This document shows positions 8,870 to 18,415 of a stretch of DNA of 64,000 nucleotides, piece after piece. The first letter of the stretch is position 1. Each line of letters starts with the position of its first letter. Location of the stretch: positions 4,522,756 through 4,586,755 of the forward strand of contig NZ_CP017603.1 in the NCBI RefSeq assembly GCF_001854185.1, written 5' to 3'. This DNA is from Clostridium formicaceticum. Its GTDB lineage: Bacteria; Bacillota; Clostridia; Peptostreptococcales; Natronincolaceae. Made by a program: the position numbers and the translations under genes. The notes under the pieces are model-generated. The model worked only from the letters and a program-made list of their open reading frames with translations. It searched no databases and had not been told where the DNA came from.

Positions 8870-10341
8870 TCTATATCACCACTTCTATGTTTTTTTAGGG
8901 TAAAAAATATGCTGGTTCCTATACCTTCAGCACTTTCAGCCCACATTGTTCCCCCATGTTCTTCAATGATTTTTTTCGCTATAGAAAGGCCTAAACCACT
9001 GCCACCCGTTAAAGCATTTCTAGAAGGATCAGCTCTATAAAACCTATCAAATATGAAGGGTAAAGCTTCCTTTGAAATACCTTGTCCAGTATCTTTAATT
9101 TCTATCTGTACTTGATCTTTATTTTCTTCAAGCATAATATCGATTATGCCCTCTGGCTTGTCTGTATACTTTACTGCATTTTCAATAATATTTACAATAA
9201 CCCTCTTAATCTGCATTACATCTACTATGACAAATACAGGTGCATCAATTTTATAATGATATTTTATCGTCATCTTTTCTTTTTCTAGGTCAAACTGCAA
9301 TTCCTCAACTAAGTCTAAAAAATATTTTGTCACATCAATACTACTTAAATGCAGGGGAAACTTATTTAAATCCAGTTTAGAGAATAAAAACAAATCATCG
9401 ATTAATCGATCTATATCCACCGCCTTCGTATAGATTCTATGAATATACTTTTCCATTTTTTCTGGTGTATCTGCAACACCATCCCTAATGCCTTCAACAT
9501 ATCCCTTAATGGTTGTAATCGGGGTTTTTAAATCATGGGATATGTTTGAAAAAAGTTCTTTTCGATTTTCTTCGTATTGCAGCTGTTTATCCAGTGAATA
9601 CTTTAACCTTTTTCTCATTTCTTCAAAGGCTCGAGACAGTTCCCCTATTTCGTCTCTTGTGTTGCTAATCACTTCAAAATCTAAGTCTCCTTCTTTAATC
9701 CTATTGGCAGAATCCTTTAGCTTATTTAAAGGTTTAACAATACTCCCCGCTACGAGATAGGTTAAAGTACCGTTGGTGATTATAAGAATAACAACAATAG
9801 TTATCGTAAGGATACTGACTATCTCTTGAAAGGCTTTTTTCATGGGTTCAATATTCGTTATTAAAAACACACTACCTTCAGTTTTATCTGAAAAATAAAA
9901 ATCCTGCTGACTCAACCTTAATTCATCAGATGAGCCCTTCTCCAAGAAAATAGCTCTATCATAAGCATATTCACCAAACTGTGGAAGAACTACTTTTTTC
10001 ACCTCTTGTTGCAATATCTTGCTACTATAAATAATTTCATGATTTTTTCTTACTATAAGTCCAGTGTTAAAGCCAATCAGTTGTTGCTCTATTTTCTTTA
10101 AAAATCTCTCATCTTCCAAATCATCAGGAGAACGCAAAGAAATTTTTTTAATATGTGAGAAAAATCTTTCTCTCTCTATCATTCCCTGTCTAAGGGTGTG
10201 TATCTTACCAACACCAGGATAGTCTTTATAAAAGTCCTCCATATAATAAAATCCCGCAAATATACCTACGATAACTGTTAAAAGCGTTGGTACTAAAAGC
10301 AGAGCTATATAAGATAATAACAGTCTAAATTTTATGGACAT
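8866..10341 (-). CDS. Membrane sensor histidine kinase (HAMP-HisKA-HATPase)
   Basis: Cognate kinase of the adjacent response regulator. It has TM1 at about residues 8-30, an extracellular sensor region of about 140 residues, TM2 at about 170-195, a HAMP linker (IVKPLNKLKDSANRIKEGDL), the dimerisation box NISHDLKTPITTIKGY with the phospho-His, an N box IVNIIENAVKYTD, and G boxes DTGQGIS and GGSGLGLSIAKKI. Length 491 aa is normal for an extracytoplasmic-sensing kinase. The signal is unknown. A sigma-A-like promoter lies about 55 nt upstream. Confidence 0.95.
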   Translation of the reverse strand: MSIKFRLLLSYIALLLVPTLLTVIVGIFAGFYYMEDFYKDYPGVGKIHTLRQGMIERERFFSHIKKISLRSPDDLEDERFLKKIEQQLIGFNTGLIVRKNHEIIYSSKILQQEVKKVVLPQFGEYAYDRAIFLEKGSSDELRLSQQDFYFSDKTEGSVFLITNIEPMKKAFQEIVSILTITIVVILIITNGTLTYLVAGSIVKPLNKLKDSANRIKEGDLDFEVISNTRDEIGELSRAFEEMRKRLKYSLDKQLQYEENRKELFSNISHDLKTPITTIKGYVEGIRDGVADTPEKMEKYIHRIYTKAVDIDRLIDDLFLFSKLDLNKFPLHLSSIDVTKYFLDLVEELQFDLEKEKMTIKYHYKIDAPVFVIVDVMQIKRVIVNIIENAVKYTDKPEGIIDIMLEENKDQVQIEIKDTGQGISKEALPFIFDRFYRADPSRNALTGGSGLGLSIAKKIIEEHGGTMWAESAEGIGTSIFFTLKKHRSGDIE

Positions 10342-10396
10342 AAATCTCCTCCAGAAGTCTTCTTCTATCTATATACATAATTCCTTTACTAATTTA

Positions 10397-10424
10397 ATTA
10401 TATACAATCATTATAAACTGTCCA
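10397..10424 (-). promoter_or_regulatory. Sigma-A-type promoter for the two-component operon
   Basis: Minus strand TGGACA (10424-10419), 16-nt spacer, TATAAT (10402-10397), about 55 nt before the kinase start codon. One mismatch to the -35 consensus and none to the -10. Confidence 0.6.
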
Positions 10425-10538
10425 TAAAGTATTTCTTAAATTTTTCTAAAGAGAAGAGAGATGCCGCTATTTTATAAATATTTAAGATGTTGGAAATGTA
10501 GACAAAAGTATATTGATGGTGAAAAATAACATATTTTT

Positions 10539-10586
10539 AGCTCTTTTCTGACTTGGACCTTTTTAAATCTTTGTCAGAAAAGAGCT
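10539..10586. terminator. 14-bp perfect hairpin downstream of the AnfO-like gene
   Basis: AGCTCTTTTCTGAC (10539-10552) and GTCAGAAAAGAGCT (10573-10586) are exact inverted repeats around a 20-nt loop. It sits 25 nt past the stop of the AnfO-like gene, so it most likely ends that transcript, although its T-rich flank (TTTTATCTTTATT) lies on the plus-strand side where no gene is visible. Confidence 0.55.
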
Positions 10587-10611
10587 TTTATCTTTATTAC
10601 TTTGCAGATAA

Positions 10612-11238
10612 TCAATCCATACATGTCTTTTTATACACAAGGATATGATAATCTCCGTTTTCTTTTTTATCAATATTTGCCTTTAAATTAAGCTTCTGAA
10701 ATTCTCCTTCAAACCATTTAGGTATATGGGCGCAAATAACCTTTAATTCATAAAAGCTTTGGTTTCTAAGAAAAAAAAGCAATGCCTGTTTAGAGGTAAT
10801 TCCTGTACTACTTTGTTGTAGTGTTTTAAGGTCTATAAAATAATATCCTTTTTTGTCTGTCTCTACAGGTCCTAAAATTTCCTCTTCTCCGCTGCCTTCT
10901 GCAACATCTTCTTCTTTTTCCAATATAGTATCTAGGAACATCTCTGGTTCGCCATCTAGCTCCCACAAGCTAAATCCTTCTGTATCCAATACAGTATATA
11001 TCAAACCAGTAATTTCTTTTGCAACAAAAATTTTACAGCTGTCTCCTAAAGTTCTTACCAGTTCTGCAAGGCTTCTTCTTACACCTGCCATGCCTTTTGT
11101 ACTATCAAGACTGAAAGAAAACGTCTTGACGACGCGCCATTCTCCCCCAACCTTTTTATAAACGTTGACCCATCCTGATTCGAAAAGAACAGAAGTATGC
11201 TTACTATCATCTAAAAAAACTGCAATTTCCCTACTCAT
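10612..11238 (-). CDS. AnfO-like protein (Fe-only nitrogenase accessory family)
   Basis: A 208-residue soluble protein. The opening MSREIAVFLDDSKHTSVLFE, the GGEWRVVKTF segment and the stretch CKIFVAKEITGLIYTVLDTEGFSLWEL resemble the AnfO family (PF09582), named for a gene beside Fe-only nitrogenase but also found in genomes and positions without it. The middle (about 105-125) is a Glu-rich linker; the C-terminal third is a separate alpha/beta segment. No nitrogenase gene is in the window; the gene stands alone between two terminators. Its function is unknown. The family call is from memory of the pattern and should be treated as moderate. Confidence 0.6.
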   Translation of the reverse strand: MSREIAVFLDDSKHTSVLFESGWVNVYKKVGGEWRVVKTFSFSLDSTKGMAGVRRSLAELVRTLGDSCKIFVAKEITGLIYTVLDTEGFSLWELDGEPEMFLDTILEKEEDVAEGSGEEEILGPVETDKKGYYFIDLKTLQQSSTGITSKQALLFFLRNQSFYELKVICAHIPKWFEGEFQKLNLKANIDKKENGDYHILVYKKTCMD

Positions 11239-11278
11239 ATTCCTCTCCTCCTTTTTTAAAAGTTAAAATTTAGTGAAT

Positions 11279-11309
11279 AAAAAAAAACACAGTGGAAGGA
11301 TTTCCACTG
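11279..11309 (-). terminator. Rho-independent terminator of the FIST/phosphorelay cluster
   Basis: CAGTGGAA-GGAT-TTCCACTG (11290-11309) followed on the minus strand by a run of T (11288-11279). It closes the cluster that ends with the Hpt gene and isolates the AnfO-like gene. Confidence 0.85.
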
Positions 11310-11449
11310 CACACCTTTATGCATATTTAAATATGATTTTATTATGATAAACAAAATATAGGATAAATCATTATAACATGTTTGTGTTGTTTTTTCAATT
11401 CTGAATTTTCGTACTAATCCACGTAACAATTATAGAAGCCATTGAATTT

Positions 11450-11803
11450 CTATTCTAACGCAGGATTTTTTGTAAAAGCTTTCTCTATCACTTCTCTTGC
11501 TATGTAGTATAATCTTGCAATCTCATGTACACCTAACTTACTTTCTTCTACAATGTTTTTTTTCAACAATATATCTAATTCATGTGCCTTATCATAAACA
11601 CCTTTAACAAATAAATTGATTGATATTCCCTTTATATTATGTACCACACTTTGAAGGGCTTGATAGTTTTCAACTTCTACAAGCTCTTTCATAAGGAGAA
11701 TATTCTCCTCCATCTCTTTAAAATACTCTTCATACAAAATCACTAAATCTTCAGCTCCTATGCCCATTTCCTCTATTACTGTTTTCATGTGAAAGTCATT
11801 CAT
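11450..11803 (-). CDS. Histidine phosphotransfer (Hpt) domain protein
   Basis: Small all-helical protein of 117 aa, the size of a free-standing Hpt domain. It carries the Hpt motif HNIKG with the phospho-accepting His at residue 55, flanked by helices with the right spacing. Such proteins relay phosphate from the receiver of a hybrid kinase to a response regulator. The hybrid kinase and the receiver-HD-GYP protein are encoded directly upstream, so all parts of a relay are next to one another. Ribosome site GGGGAGG precedes the start. Confidence 0.85.
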   Translation of the reverse strand: MNDFHMKTVIEEMGIGAEDLVILYEEYFKEMEENILLMKELVEVENYQALQSVVHNIKGISINLFVKGVYDKAHELDILLKKNIVEESKLGVHEIARLYYIAREVIEKAFTKNPALE

Positions 11804-11868
11804 TTTTTAACCTCCCCAGTACTGAAAGCTCAGATGATTTATCCTACATGTTATAAATTATTATAATA

Positions 11869-13005
11869 TCATTCATATGCCTTCTTAATTCTTATGATTT
11901 GCGGCAATATTTTCATAAATATCTCCAATAGTTTAGGTTCAAAATGACTACCCTTCAATTTCAACATTTCATTAACGGCAACATCAATACTCCAAGCATC
12001 TTTATAAGGCCTTGGGGTAGTTACAGCATCAAAGAAATCACATATCGCTACAATTCTACCCTCAATAGGAATTTCTTCTCCTTTTAGGCCCTTAGGATAA
12101 CCACTGCCATCATATTTCTCATGGTGGGTATAAGCGATTGTTTCTGCCATTCTAATAAGCTGAGATCTGCCTCCTGAAAGTATCCTGCCACCTATATCAG
12201 CGTGGCTTTTCATGATCTCCCACTCCTCTTCTGTTAGTTTTCCTGGTTTTAAAAGTATACTATCAGGTATTGCTACCTTACCTATATCATGGAGGGGGGC
12301 TGCATGAAGCAGTATCTGCGTACAGGCCCCATCCATCCCTAAAATTCTTGCCACTATTTCTGAATATTTGCCCACCCTTATAATATGATTCCCTGTATCA
12401 TTGTCTCTAAACTCACCAACGATAGCAAGACGCCTGGCTATTTCTAGTTCAGACTTTTTAAGTTCTTTCGTTCTTTGTGCTATTTTTCTCTCTAAATCTT
12501 CATTTTGTACTTCTATTTTCTTTTGCAACAATTTGACTTCTAAAATATTATGTATTCTATTTAGTACTTCCCTTTTATTGAAGGGCTTGCCCAAAAAATC
12601 TCTAGCTCCCTCCTGCAAAGCTTTATTCCTACTCCCCATATCATCCTTGGCAGTAAGAACTAATATCGGTAAATAACTTTTTCTTTCTATTGACTTTAGT
12701 TCTTTTATCACTTCAAAACCGTCCATATGGGGCATGTTTAAATCTAACAACACAATATCTGGATGAATAACAGAATACATTTCAACTGCTTCCTTAGGAT
12801 CTGTAGTGGTATAAATATTTCTATAGCCTTCCTTCTGTAAAATCTTTTCCATGAGCATTACATTGGTACGCATGTCATCTATAATTAGTATTTTTGCACT
12901 TAAAATATTATGTTTTTCTATCATACAAAGACACTCTGGATTGTATATCCTTTTATTGCATAAGACCTCTTCACTTATGCAGCTTGAGCCAAAGCCATGT
13001 CTCAC
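11869..13005 (-). CDS. Response regulator with HD-GYP c-di-GMP phosphodiesterase domain
   Basis: Receiver domain (about 35-155; acidic pair IIDD, phospho-Asp88 in VLLDLNMPHMDG, Lys in LGKPFN), a coiled coil (about 160-190) and an HD-GYP domain (about 190-370) with the metal-binding HDIGK at 239-243, HHEKYDGSGYP at 294-304 and the downstream DFFDAVTTPRPYK. All catalytic residues are present, so c-di-GMP hydrolysis is expected. The first ATG has a good site (AAGGAG, 6 nt), so the unusual 27-residue Cys-containing N-terminal extension (CISEEVLCNKRIYNPECLC) seems to be translated; an internal start at Met28 is possible. Confidence 0.93.
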   Translation of the reverse strand: MRHGFGSSCISEEVLCNKRIYNPECLCMIEKHNILSAKILIIDDMRTNVMLMEKILQKEGYRNIYTTTDPKEAVEMYSVIHPDIVLLDLNMPHMDGFEVIKELKSIERKSYLPILVLTAKDDMGSRNKALQEGARDFLGKPFNKREVLNRIHNILEVKLLQKKIEVQNEDLERKIAQRTKELKKSELEIARRLAIVGEFRDNDTGNHIIRVGKYSEIVARILGMDGACTQILLHAAPLHDIGKVAIPDSILLKPGKLTEEEWEIMKSHADIGGRILSGGRSQLIRMAETIAYTHHEKYDGSGYPKGLKGEEIPIEGRIVAICDFFDAVTTPRPYKDAWSIDVAVNEMLKLKGSHFEPKLLEIFMKILPQIIRIKKAYE

Positions 13006-13088
13006 TCCTTCATTAAATCAGATAACTAATTTTCTACGATGAAAATGGAGAGTAGCTATCTAATTTTTTTCTATTTCTATAGATTTAT

Positions 13089-15221
13089 TTACTCAATATA
13101 TTTTTCTACGATTTCCTGCAGTTCTTTCTTCCTTATAGGTTTGGACATATAATCATCCATACCTGCCGCTATACACTTTTTTCCATCCCCCTCCATTGCG
13201 TTGGCAGTAATAGCTATAATGTATATATGTTCTCCTGTATTTTTTTCTATACTTCTAATATGCTCTGTGGTTTCATAGCCATTCATCTCTGGCATTTGTA
13301 CATCCATCAAAATCAAACCTATCTTTTGTTTTTTACTTTTTAATATTTGTAAAGCTTCTTTCCCATTATACGCATGGATTACTTTGTAACCTAAATTTTT
13401 TAAAATCAAACTAGCAAGTTTTTTATTGATTTCATTATCTTCTACTAAAAGTATTGTAGCTTTTATTTTAGAAGCATTCACCGCTGGAATTTTGTCCTCT
13501 TGAGAAGTCACCTTCAATGTTTTGTCATAATTTTCCGAACCTTCCCAGCTATATCTTCTACAATGAGTAATTTTGCTTAATAATTGGAAAGGTTTAATAG
13601 GTTTAACGATACAATCAATCTTTTTATCCTTAAAAACTTTTCTTATTTTTTTTTCTTCTGCTATCGTATTAATCAGGATAATGTCAGAAGTTCTTCCTAG
13701 ATAGCCTTCCTTTAATAAAGCTTTATACAAATGAACGCCCTCTATTGTTATTATGACTGCATCAAACATATGATTTAAGAGAATATTTTCCCTGTGTTTT
13801 ATACTACTTCTTTTATCGATAACCTTAATCTGCAACTGCCAACTGCTTAGTATAGCACCCAAACATTCATAATCCTTATTACCTTCACAAATGACTAGTA
13901 CATGCATGCCTTGTATGTATGAAAATTGATTGTCTCTCAATTTTATGGCATTTTCCTGAAGCTGCAGGTTTACAGTAAAGAAAAATTCACTTCCCCTTCC
14001 CATACAACTTCTAACATCTATCCTTCCCCCCATCAACTCTACTAATTGTTTTGATATAGCCAGCCCTAGGCCTGTCCCTTCATATTTTCTGTTTGCTGAA
14101 GCATCAATTTGACTAAAACTTTTGAAAAGTTTCCCCTTTTTTTCCTTAGGTATGCCTATACCAGTATCGATAATAGAAAACTTTATAAGTGCTGTGTCTC
14201 CCTTCAAGTTTTCTAATTTTATATCAACACAAACTTTTCCTTTTTCTGTAAACTTAATGGCATTTGATATAAGATTGATGAGTACTTGCCTTAACCTTAC
14301 AGGGTCACCAATAACAGCATAGGGTATCTTTTTATCTATACTTAATATAAAACCTAAACCTTTTCCATAGGCTTTAATAGATAAAAAGTCCACTACTTTT
14401 TCCACCGTATCAATAAGATCAAAATTCATTTCACTTAATTCTAACCTTCCGGCTTCGATCTTAGAAAAGTCTAAAACATCGTTTATCATGGTAAGAAGAG
14501 CCTCAGAAGAAGTTTTTATAATCTCCACATACTTCTTTTGCTCTTTATCGAGATTTGAAGTCAATAACATCTCCGTCATACCTATAATACCATTCATAGG
14601 CGTTCTTATTTCATGACTCATGTTGGCTAGAAACTGACTTTTCGTTTCATTGGCACTTTCGGCTATCTCTTTAGCCTTTTTTAAATCTTTTTCTGTCTTT
14701 TTTCTAGCGTCCACTTCTTTTAAAAGTTTCTTATGTACCATACATGCCTTTAAGGAAGTAGCAAACTTTTTCACTACGTCTCTTAGTTGATTTAACTCTT
14801 TTGTATTAAAGGCTTCTTTTCTCTTGCTGCAGTACAGTTTTAATACGCCTATATCGTCTAACCTGTAGATAATGTAAACACCTTCAGTAACATCCTTTTC
14901 CAGTATAAGCTGAGGGAATATTTCACTCGTATATGCCACCGAATAGTAATCTTCTGAACCAAACAATGCAAAAAGCATATTATTATTCTGCATGCGATCT
15001 ATGTCTATTCTAAATTTAGGCTTACCATAAACAAGTCTATATTCCTCTTCCTTTTCTTCTTCAACCTTTAACCATACTGAAGCAAAATCTAGATTTTTTC
15101 TACTTAAAAGTACTTGTATAAAAGACTGGCATTCTTCTTCTATATCCAAAGATTTCCCTATATTCAAAGAAAGTTCATATAGCAATGCTATCTCTTTCAT
15201 AATATCACAAAAATTATTCAT
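13089..15221 (-). CDS. Soluble hybrid histidine kinase: GAF-like, HisKA, HATPase, pseudo-receiver, receiver
   Basis: The start is set at the ATG that overlaps the stop of the FIST gene (TATGAATAA); an earlier in-frame ATG at 15275 lies well inside that gene. From this start: GAF-like sensor about 20-170, coiled linker, HisKA with phospho-His203 ([10 protein letters not shown]), HATPase with N box [11 protein letters not shown] and G boxes, a degenerate receiver about 441-552 that lacks the acidic pocket and phospho-Asp but keeps VKPIKP, and a full receiver about 590-705 (LVEDNEINK, Asp640 in [16 protein letters not shown]). No membrane segments. It should take a signal from the FIST protein and pass phosphate to the Hpt protein. 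Confidence 0.93.
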   Translation of the reverse strand: MNNFCDIMKEIALLYELSLNIGKSLDIEEECQSFIQVLLSRKNLDFASVWLKVEEEKEEEYRLVYGKPKFRIDIDRMQNNNMLFALFGSEDYYSVAYTSEIFPQLILEKDVTEGVYIIYRLDDIGVLKLYCSKRKEAFNTKELNQLRDVVKKFATSLKACMVHKKLLKEVDARKKTEKDLKKAKEIAESANETKSQFLANMSHEIRTPMNGIIGMTEMLLTSNLDKEQKKYVEIIKTSSEALLTMINDVLDFSKIEAGRLELSEMNFDLIDTVEKVVDFLSIKAYGKGLGFILSIDKKIPYAVIGDPVRLRQVLINLISNAIKFTEKGKVCVDIKLENLKGDTALIKFSIIDTGIGIPKEKKGKLFKSFSQIDASANRKYEGTGLGLAISKQLVELMGGRIDVRSCMGRGSEFFFTVNLQLQENAIKLRDNQFSYIQGMHVLVICEGNKDYECLGAILSSWQLQIKVIDKRSSIKHRENILLNHMFDAVIITIEGVHLYKALLKEGYLGRTSDIILINTIAEEKKIRKVFKDKKIDCIVKPIKPFQLLSKITHCRRYSWEGSENYDKTLKVTSQEDKIPAVNASKIKATILLVEDNEINKKLASLILKNLGYKVIHAYNGKEALQILKSKKQKIGLILMDVQMPEMNGYETTEHIRSIEKNTGEHIYIIAITANAMEGDGKKCIAAGMDDYMSKPIRKKELQEIVEKYIE

Positions 15222-16329
15222 ATAGCACACCTGCAACAATTGTTTTATTAAAAAACTCAAGAATCCCCTGTCCATGGGAAGATATCTCTCCTAAAGTCAG
15301 TATACCTTCTAAGATAAGGTTACTGTCGATAGACACTAAACTGCTTTTTATACTATGCAGCTCCTTTTCGAAGTTATCTTCTAAAAATAATGCTCGTGAA
15401 GTACAATCAACGACTAAAGACTCTACATTTTGATAACTATGGTTTAGCTTGCAATCATCTACAGCCTGACTGGCAGCCTTTATAAGGCCTTCTGGCACTC
15501 CTTTTAAAATATATAATAATGAATGATCTGGTATTTCTCCAACACATATTAAGTCCCCTTGATGATTTGTTAAAATAGGATCCCTAACGATGTCTTCACT
15601 ATCTTCTTTATGTATGCCAAAGGGATAGTTTTTTGCGACGTCAAAGAAATTTTTCATAGATATTTTCACATTGGTATCGCCTTCTACAACTGCTCGATAA
15701 ACATGGAAGGCTTTATCCCAGTTTAGTTCATGGATGATGCTGTTGTTAACCTTTGAAGCTACTATAGGGCCCATAATCCTTTTCCAACCATGCCTTACCC
15801 CTAAATTGCTCTTTTTATCTATAAAAGCTATAACAGCTGCATTTTGATGATACCCCTTATTTGTAAAAACGCATCTCTTTGGTTGGAAAGTAAGAGAGCC
15901 TGCTCCACCACCTATATAATTGACGGAATTCCCTAATGTGCAGAAAAGTTCTGACAAAAACACTGAAATATTCGGCATCAGGCCATCCACCAATAGGATA
16001 GCAGTGGACTTATAAGGATGGTTTCTCAATCTTTCAAGAATTTTTTCATTAAGCAAAACATCTTTTAGATCCTTAATGAGCACTGGGCTTACTAATACAG
16101 GAAGAATTTTAATAATGATTCCATCTTCATACTTTTTTTCTCCATAAATTACTGCAGGAAAAATTCCACCACAAAATTTTGTATTATATTTATTGAGTGC
16201 TTTAATGAATTGAGGAATATCAATCAAATACTTTTCCCCAATAAGTATGAGAAGCATTTCATTTCTTTTCACTTTTAAGTTAGCTATTTCCTGGACAATT
16301 TGCTTAAGCTCTAATCCTTTAATGAACAA
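15214..16329 (-). CDS. FIST domain signal-transduction sensor protein
   Basis: 371-residue cytoplasmic protein with the FIST_N/FIST_C layout (PF08495, PF10442): the N-terminal half contains the [20 protein letters not shown] segment and the second half [11 protein letters not shown] and the terminal [23 protein letters not shown], which match the family. FIST domains are thought to bind small ligands, perhaps amino acids, and occur with kinases and c-di-GMP enzymes. The start is TTG behind GGGGGG. The stop overlaps the hybrid-kinase start, so the two are translationally coupled. Confidence 0.88.
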   Translation of the reverse strand: MFIKGLELKQIVQEIANLKVKRNEMLLILIGEKYLIDIPQFIKALNKYNTKFCGGIFPAVIYGEKKYEDGIIIKILPVLVSPVLIKDLKDVLLNEKILERLRNHPYKSTAILLVDGLMPNISVFLSELFCTLGNSVNYIGGGAGSLTFQPKRCVFTNKGYHQNAAVIAFIDKKSNLGVRHGWKRIMGPIVASKVNNSIIHELNWDKAFHVYRAVVEGDTNVKISMKNFFDVAKNYPFGIHKEDSEDIVRDPILTNHQGDLICVGEIPDHSLLYILKGVPEGLIKAASQAVDDCKLNHSYQNVESLVVDCTSRALFLEDNFEKELHSIKSSLVSIDSNLILEGILTLGEISSHGQGILEFFNKTIVAGVLYE

Positions 16330-16604
16330 GATCGTCCCCCCTTTTTAGTTAACTCAAAATCTATGAAACTTTGCCTATGTATTTTGGCATGCCGGAATCA
16401 CCCTTACTAAACCAGTTTAATCTTCCATATATATTATTTTGACATCACAGCATAAAACTCCTTTTTATTTAATTAAATAAAACTTGATTTCCTTCGCAAG
16501 TACTACTTTTATATTTTTTGACCGCTTTTACACCTTCTATATCCAAAAATTGTACCATTTCTATACTAGAACAACCATGCTACAGATAACTTCTTGCCTA
16601 ATGC

Positions 16605-16640
16605 AAAAAACCAGCTTCTCATGATAGAAACTGGTTTTTA
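16605..16640 (-). terminator. Terminator of the decarboxylase gene
   Basis: AAAAACCAG (16606-16614) and CTGGTTTTT (16631-16639) form the stem, with a T-run on the minus strand. The remaining gap to the FIST gene (16330-16604) holds its leader and no convincing gene; a palindromic patch CCGGCATGCC-like sequence is at about 16372-16381. Confidence 0.8.
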
Positions 16641-16677
16641 ACACCTCATAAACTTCTTGATAAAGGGATTTTAAATT

Positions 16678-18171
16678 TTACGCAGAGGTTATTACATTTA
16701 ACCTTTTATGATCATTCACTACTTTAATAAAATTAACTTCAGGGTCATCTGTCCCTTGAACATACAATCCAGCATCTTTAAGGGCCTTTACATATTCTAC
16801 AATTTCATCGGTGATAATCTCACCGGGGCAAAGCACCGGAATTCCTGGAGGATAAGTTAATAGAAATTCTGCACTAATCTCTCCAACACTGTCCTCTAAT
16901 TCAATAGAAATCGTATTGCCATTAAAGGCATCCCTGGGTGAGAGCATCCGTAAAGGAATCTTTGGAATACTCATGATATCTATTTTATTTTTTCCACTGT
17001 TGCTACAGTTTTTACTTATTTCTCTTAAAGCTACTAGCAAGGCATCTACTTTTTCTTGTGTATCCCCTATTGAAAATACACAAAGTATATTATATAAATC
17101 AGACATTTCAGGCTGGATAAAGTACTTTTCAGCAAGGATTCTTTCAAGCTCATGACCTGAGATACCAAGATTTTTACAAGTAATGGTTATTTTTGTTGGG
17201 TCAAAATCATAAGCACCCTCCATGCCTACTACCTCTTCACCAAAACAAAATAAACCTTCTATGTTATTAATTTCAGCTCTAACATATTTGGCTAGTTCAA
17301 TCGTTTTATCTAAAAGCGCTTTTCCTTCTGTTACCATCTGCATTCTTGCAACATCTAAAGAGGCCAGAAGAATATAAGATGGACTTGTGGTTTGAAGAAG
17401 GCTCATGACAGTCTTTACTCTATTTACGTCTATTAGCCCTCTTCTTACCTGAAGCATCGAGCTTTGTGTAAGTGAGCCAATAATCTTATGCGTACTTTGG
17501 GCACACATATCGGCACCAGCATCCATAGCGGATATAGGCAGTTTGTCGCTAAAATGTAAGTGTGGTCCATGGGCTTCATCAACAATCAAAGGAATATCGT
17601 AGCTATGAACAATATCAGCAATCTCTTCAATATCTGTTGAAACACCATAATAAGTTGGATTGATAATTAAAACTGCCTTGGCATCTCTGTTTTGTTCTAG
17701 TGTTGTTTTAACAGTTTCAGGCGTGACATTCAATGCAACACCTACATTACTGTCAATCTCTGGTTGCATATACACTGGCATAGCACCACTCAATATAATA
17801 CCAGCAGTAACTGACTTATGAACATTTCTAGGAACAAGAATTTTATCTCCCTCTCCTACAACACTCATAATCATGGCCTGAATTGCTCCAGAGGTACCAT
17901 GAACACAAAAAAACGTATCATCTGCATTATTTGCATCAGCAGCAAGCTCTTGAGCTTCTTTTATAGCTCCAGTTGGTTTATGAAGGCTATCTACCTGTTT
18001 AAATACAGTAACATCAATAGCCATTACATTTGTTCCGATAAAGTCCTTAAATTTGTTTACCATTCCTTGCCCCTTTTTGTGACCTGGCACATGGAAGGGT
18101 ATAGTGTCATTATTTACATAATCCAATAGGGCATCAAATAATGGAGTTTTTGTTTGGTCATATTTGTACAT
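16678..18171 (-). CDS. Orn/Lys/Arg decarboxylase, PLP-dependent (SpeA/LdcC-like)
   Basis: Decarboxylates a basic amino acid to cadaverine, putrescine or agmatine, serving polyamine synthesis or acid resistance. The large PLP domain holds HVPGHKKGQG near the N-terminus, the VHGTSGAIQAMIMS cofactor loop, DEAHGPHLHF and the Schiff-base Lys in STHKIIGSLTQ. The C-terminal third contains LRMLSPRDAF and the LLTYPPGIPVLCPGE signature of the short Firmicute form. The 497-residue length fits the short form without a wing domain. Substrate cannot be fixed from sequence; arginine or lysine is most likely. It stands alone between terminators. Confidence 0.93.
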   Translation of the reverse strand: MYKYDQTKTPLFDALLDYVNNDTIPFHVPGHKKGQGMVNKFKDFIGTNVMAIDVTVFKQVDSLHKPTGAIKEAQELAADANNADDTFFCVHGTSGAIQAMIMSVVGEGDKILVPRNVHKSVTAGIILSGAMPVYMQPEIDSNVGVALNVTPETVKTTLEQNRDAKAVLIINPTYYGVSTDIEEIADIVHSYDIPLIVDEAHGPHLHFSDKLPISAMDAGADMCAQSTHKIIGSLTQSSMLQVRRGLIDVNRVKTVMSLLQTTSPSYILLASLDVARMQMVTEGKALLDKTIELAKYVRAEINNIEGLFCFGEEVVGMEGAYDFDPTKITITCKNLGISGHELERILAEKYFIQPEMSDLYNILCVFSIGDTQEKVDALLVALREISKNCSNSGKNKIDIMSIPKIPLRMLSPRDAFNGNTISIELEDSVGEISAEFLLTYPPGIPVLCPGEIITDEIVEYVKALKDAGLYVQGTDDPEVNFIKVVNDHKRLNVITSA

Positions 18172-18206
18172 TTATCAACACCAGCCTTTCCTTGTTTTGT
18201 TTCAAG

Positions 18207-18319
18207 AAAAAAAAGCCCCTACTTCGTTGCATTAGTTTTGGGCTTTTGCAGAGCGCGCTATAGGCTTTTTATATTTAAATTTCTTAGACAATTATAAAAT
18301 AAATTGATTAAAAATACAA
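18207..18319 (-). promoter_or_regulatory. Promoter and terminator-containing leader of the decarboxylase gene
   Basis: The minus strand has a near-consensus promoter: TTGTAT (18319-18314), 17-nt spacer, TATAAT (18296-18291). Between it and the start codon lies a terminator: AAAAGCCC (18247-18240) pairs with GGGCTTTT (18218-18211), then T8. A second AAAAAGCC about 20 nt further upstream could pair with the same 3' arm, and the leader also has the palindrome AGCGCGCT. Only 40 nt separate the T-run from the start codon. The layout suggests transcription attenuation; no known riboswitch class was recognised. The terminator could alternatively serve the upstream kinase gene. Confidence 0.55.
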
Positions 18320-18415
18320 TATTTTTTAGATAATTTTACTTTATAACTTTGATTTTTTTTATTTGTTTATGCTATAGATATGCAGCTCTGCATTCTAATA
18401 TGCTAGAAATTCTAT

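Noticed and set aside
13006..13088. Imperfect inverted repeat between the hybrid kinase and HD-GYP genes
   Set aside because: The stem has mismatches and no T-run, so it is too weak to call a terminator.
16469..16558. 29-codon minus-strand ORF upstream of the FIST gene
   Set aside because: It has a start codon and ends cleanly but no ribosome site and no recognisable similarity.
16330..16604. Possible c-di-GMP riboswitch in the FIST leader
   Set aside because: I could not find the conserved GEMM core or its paired stems; only a short palindromic patch is present.
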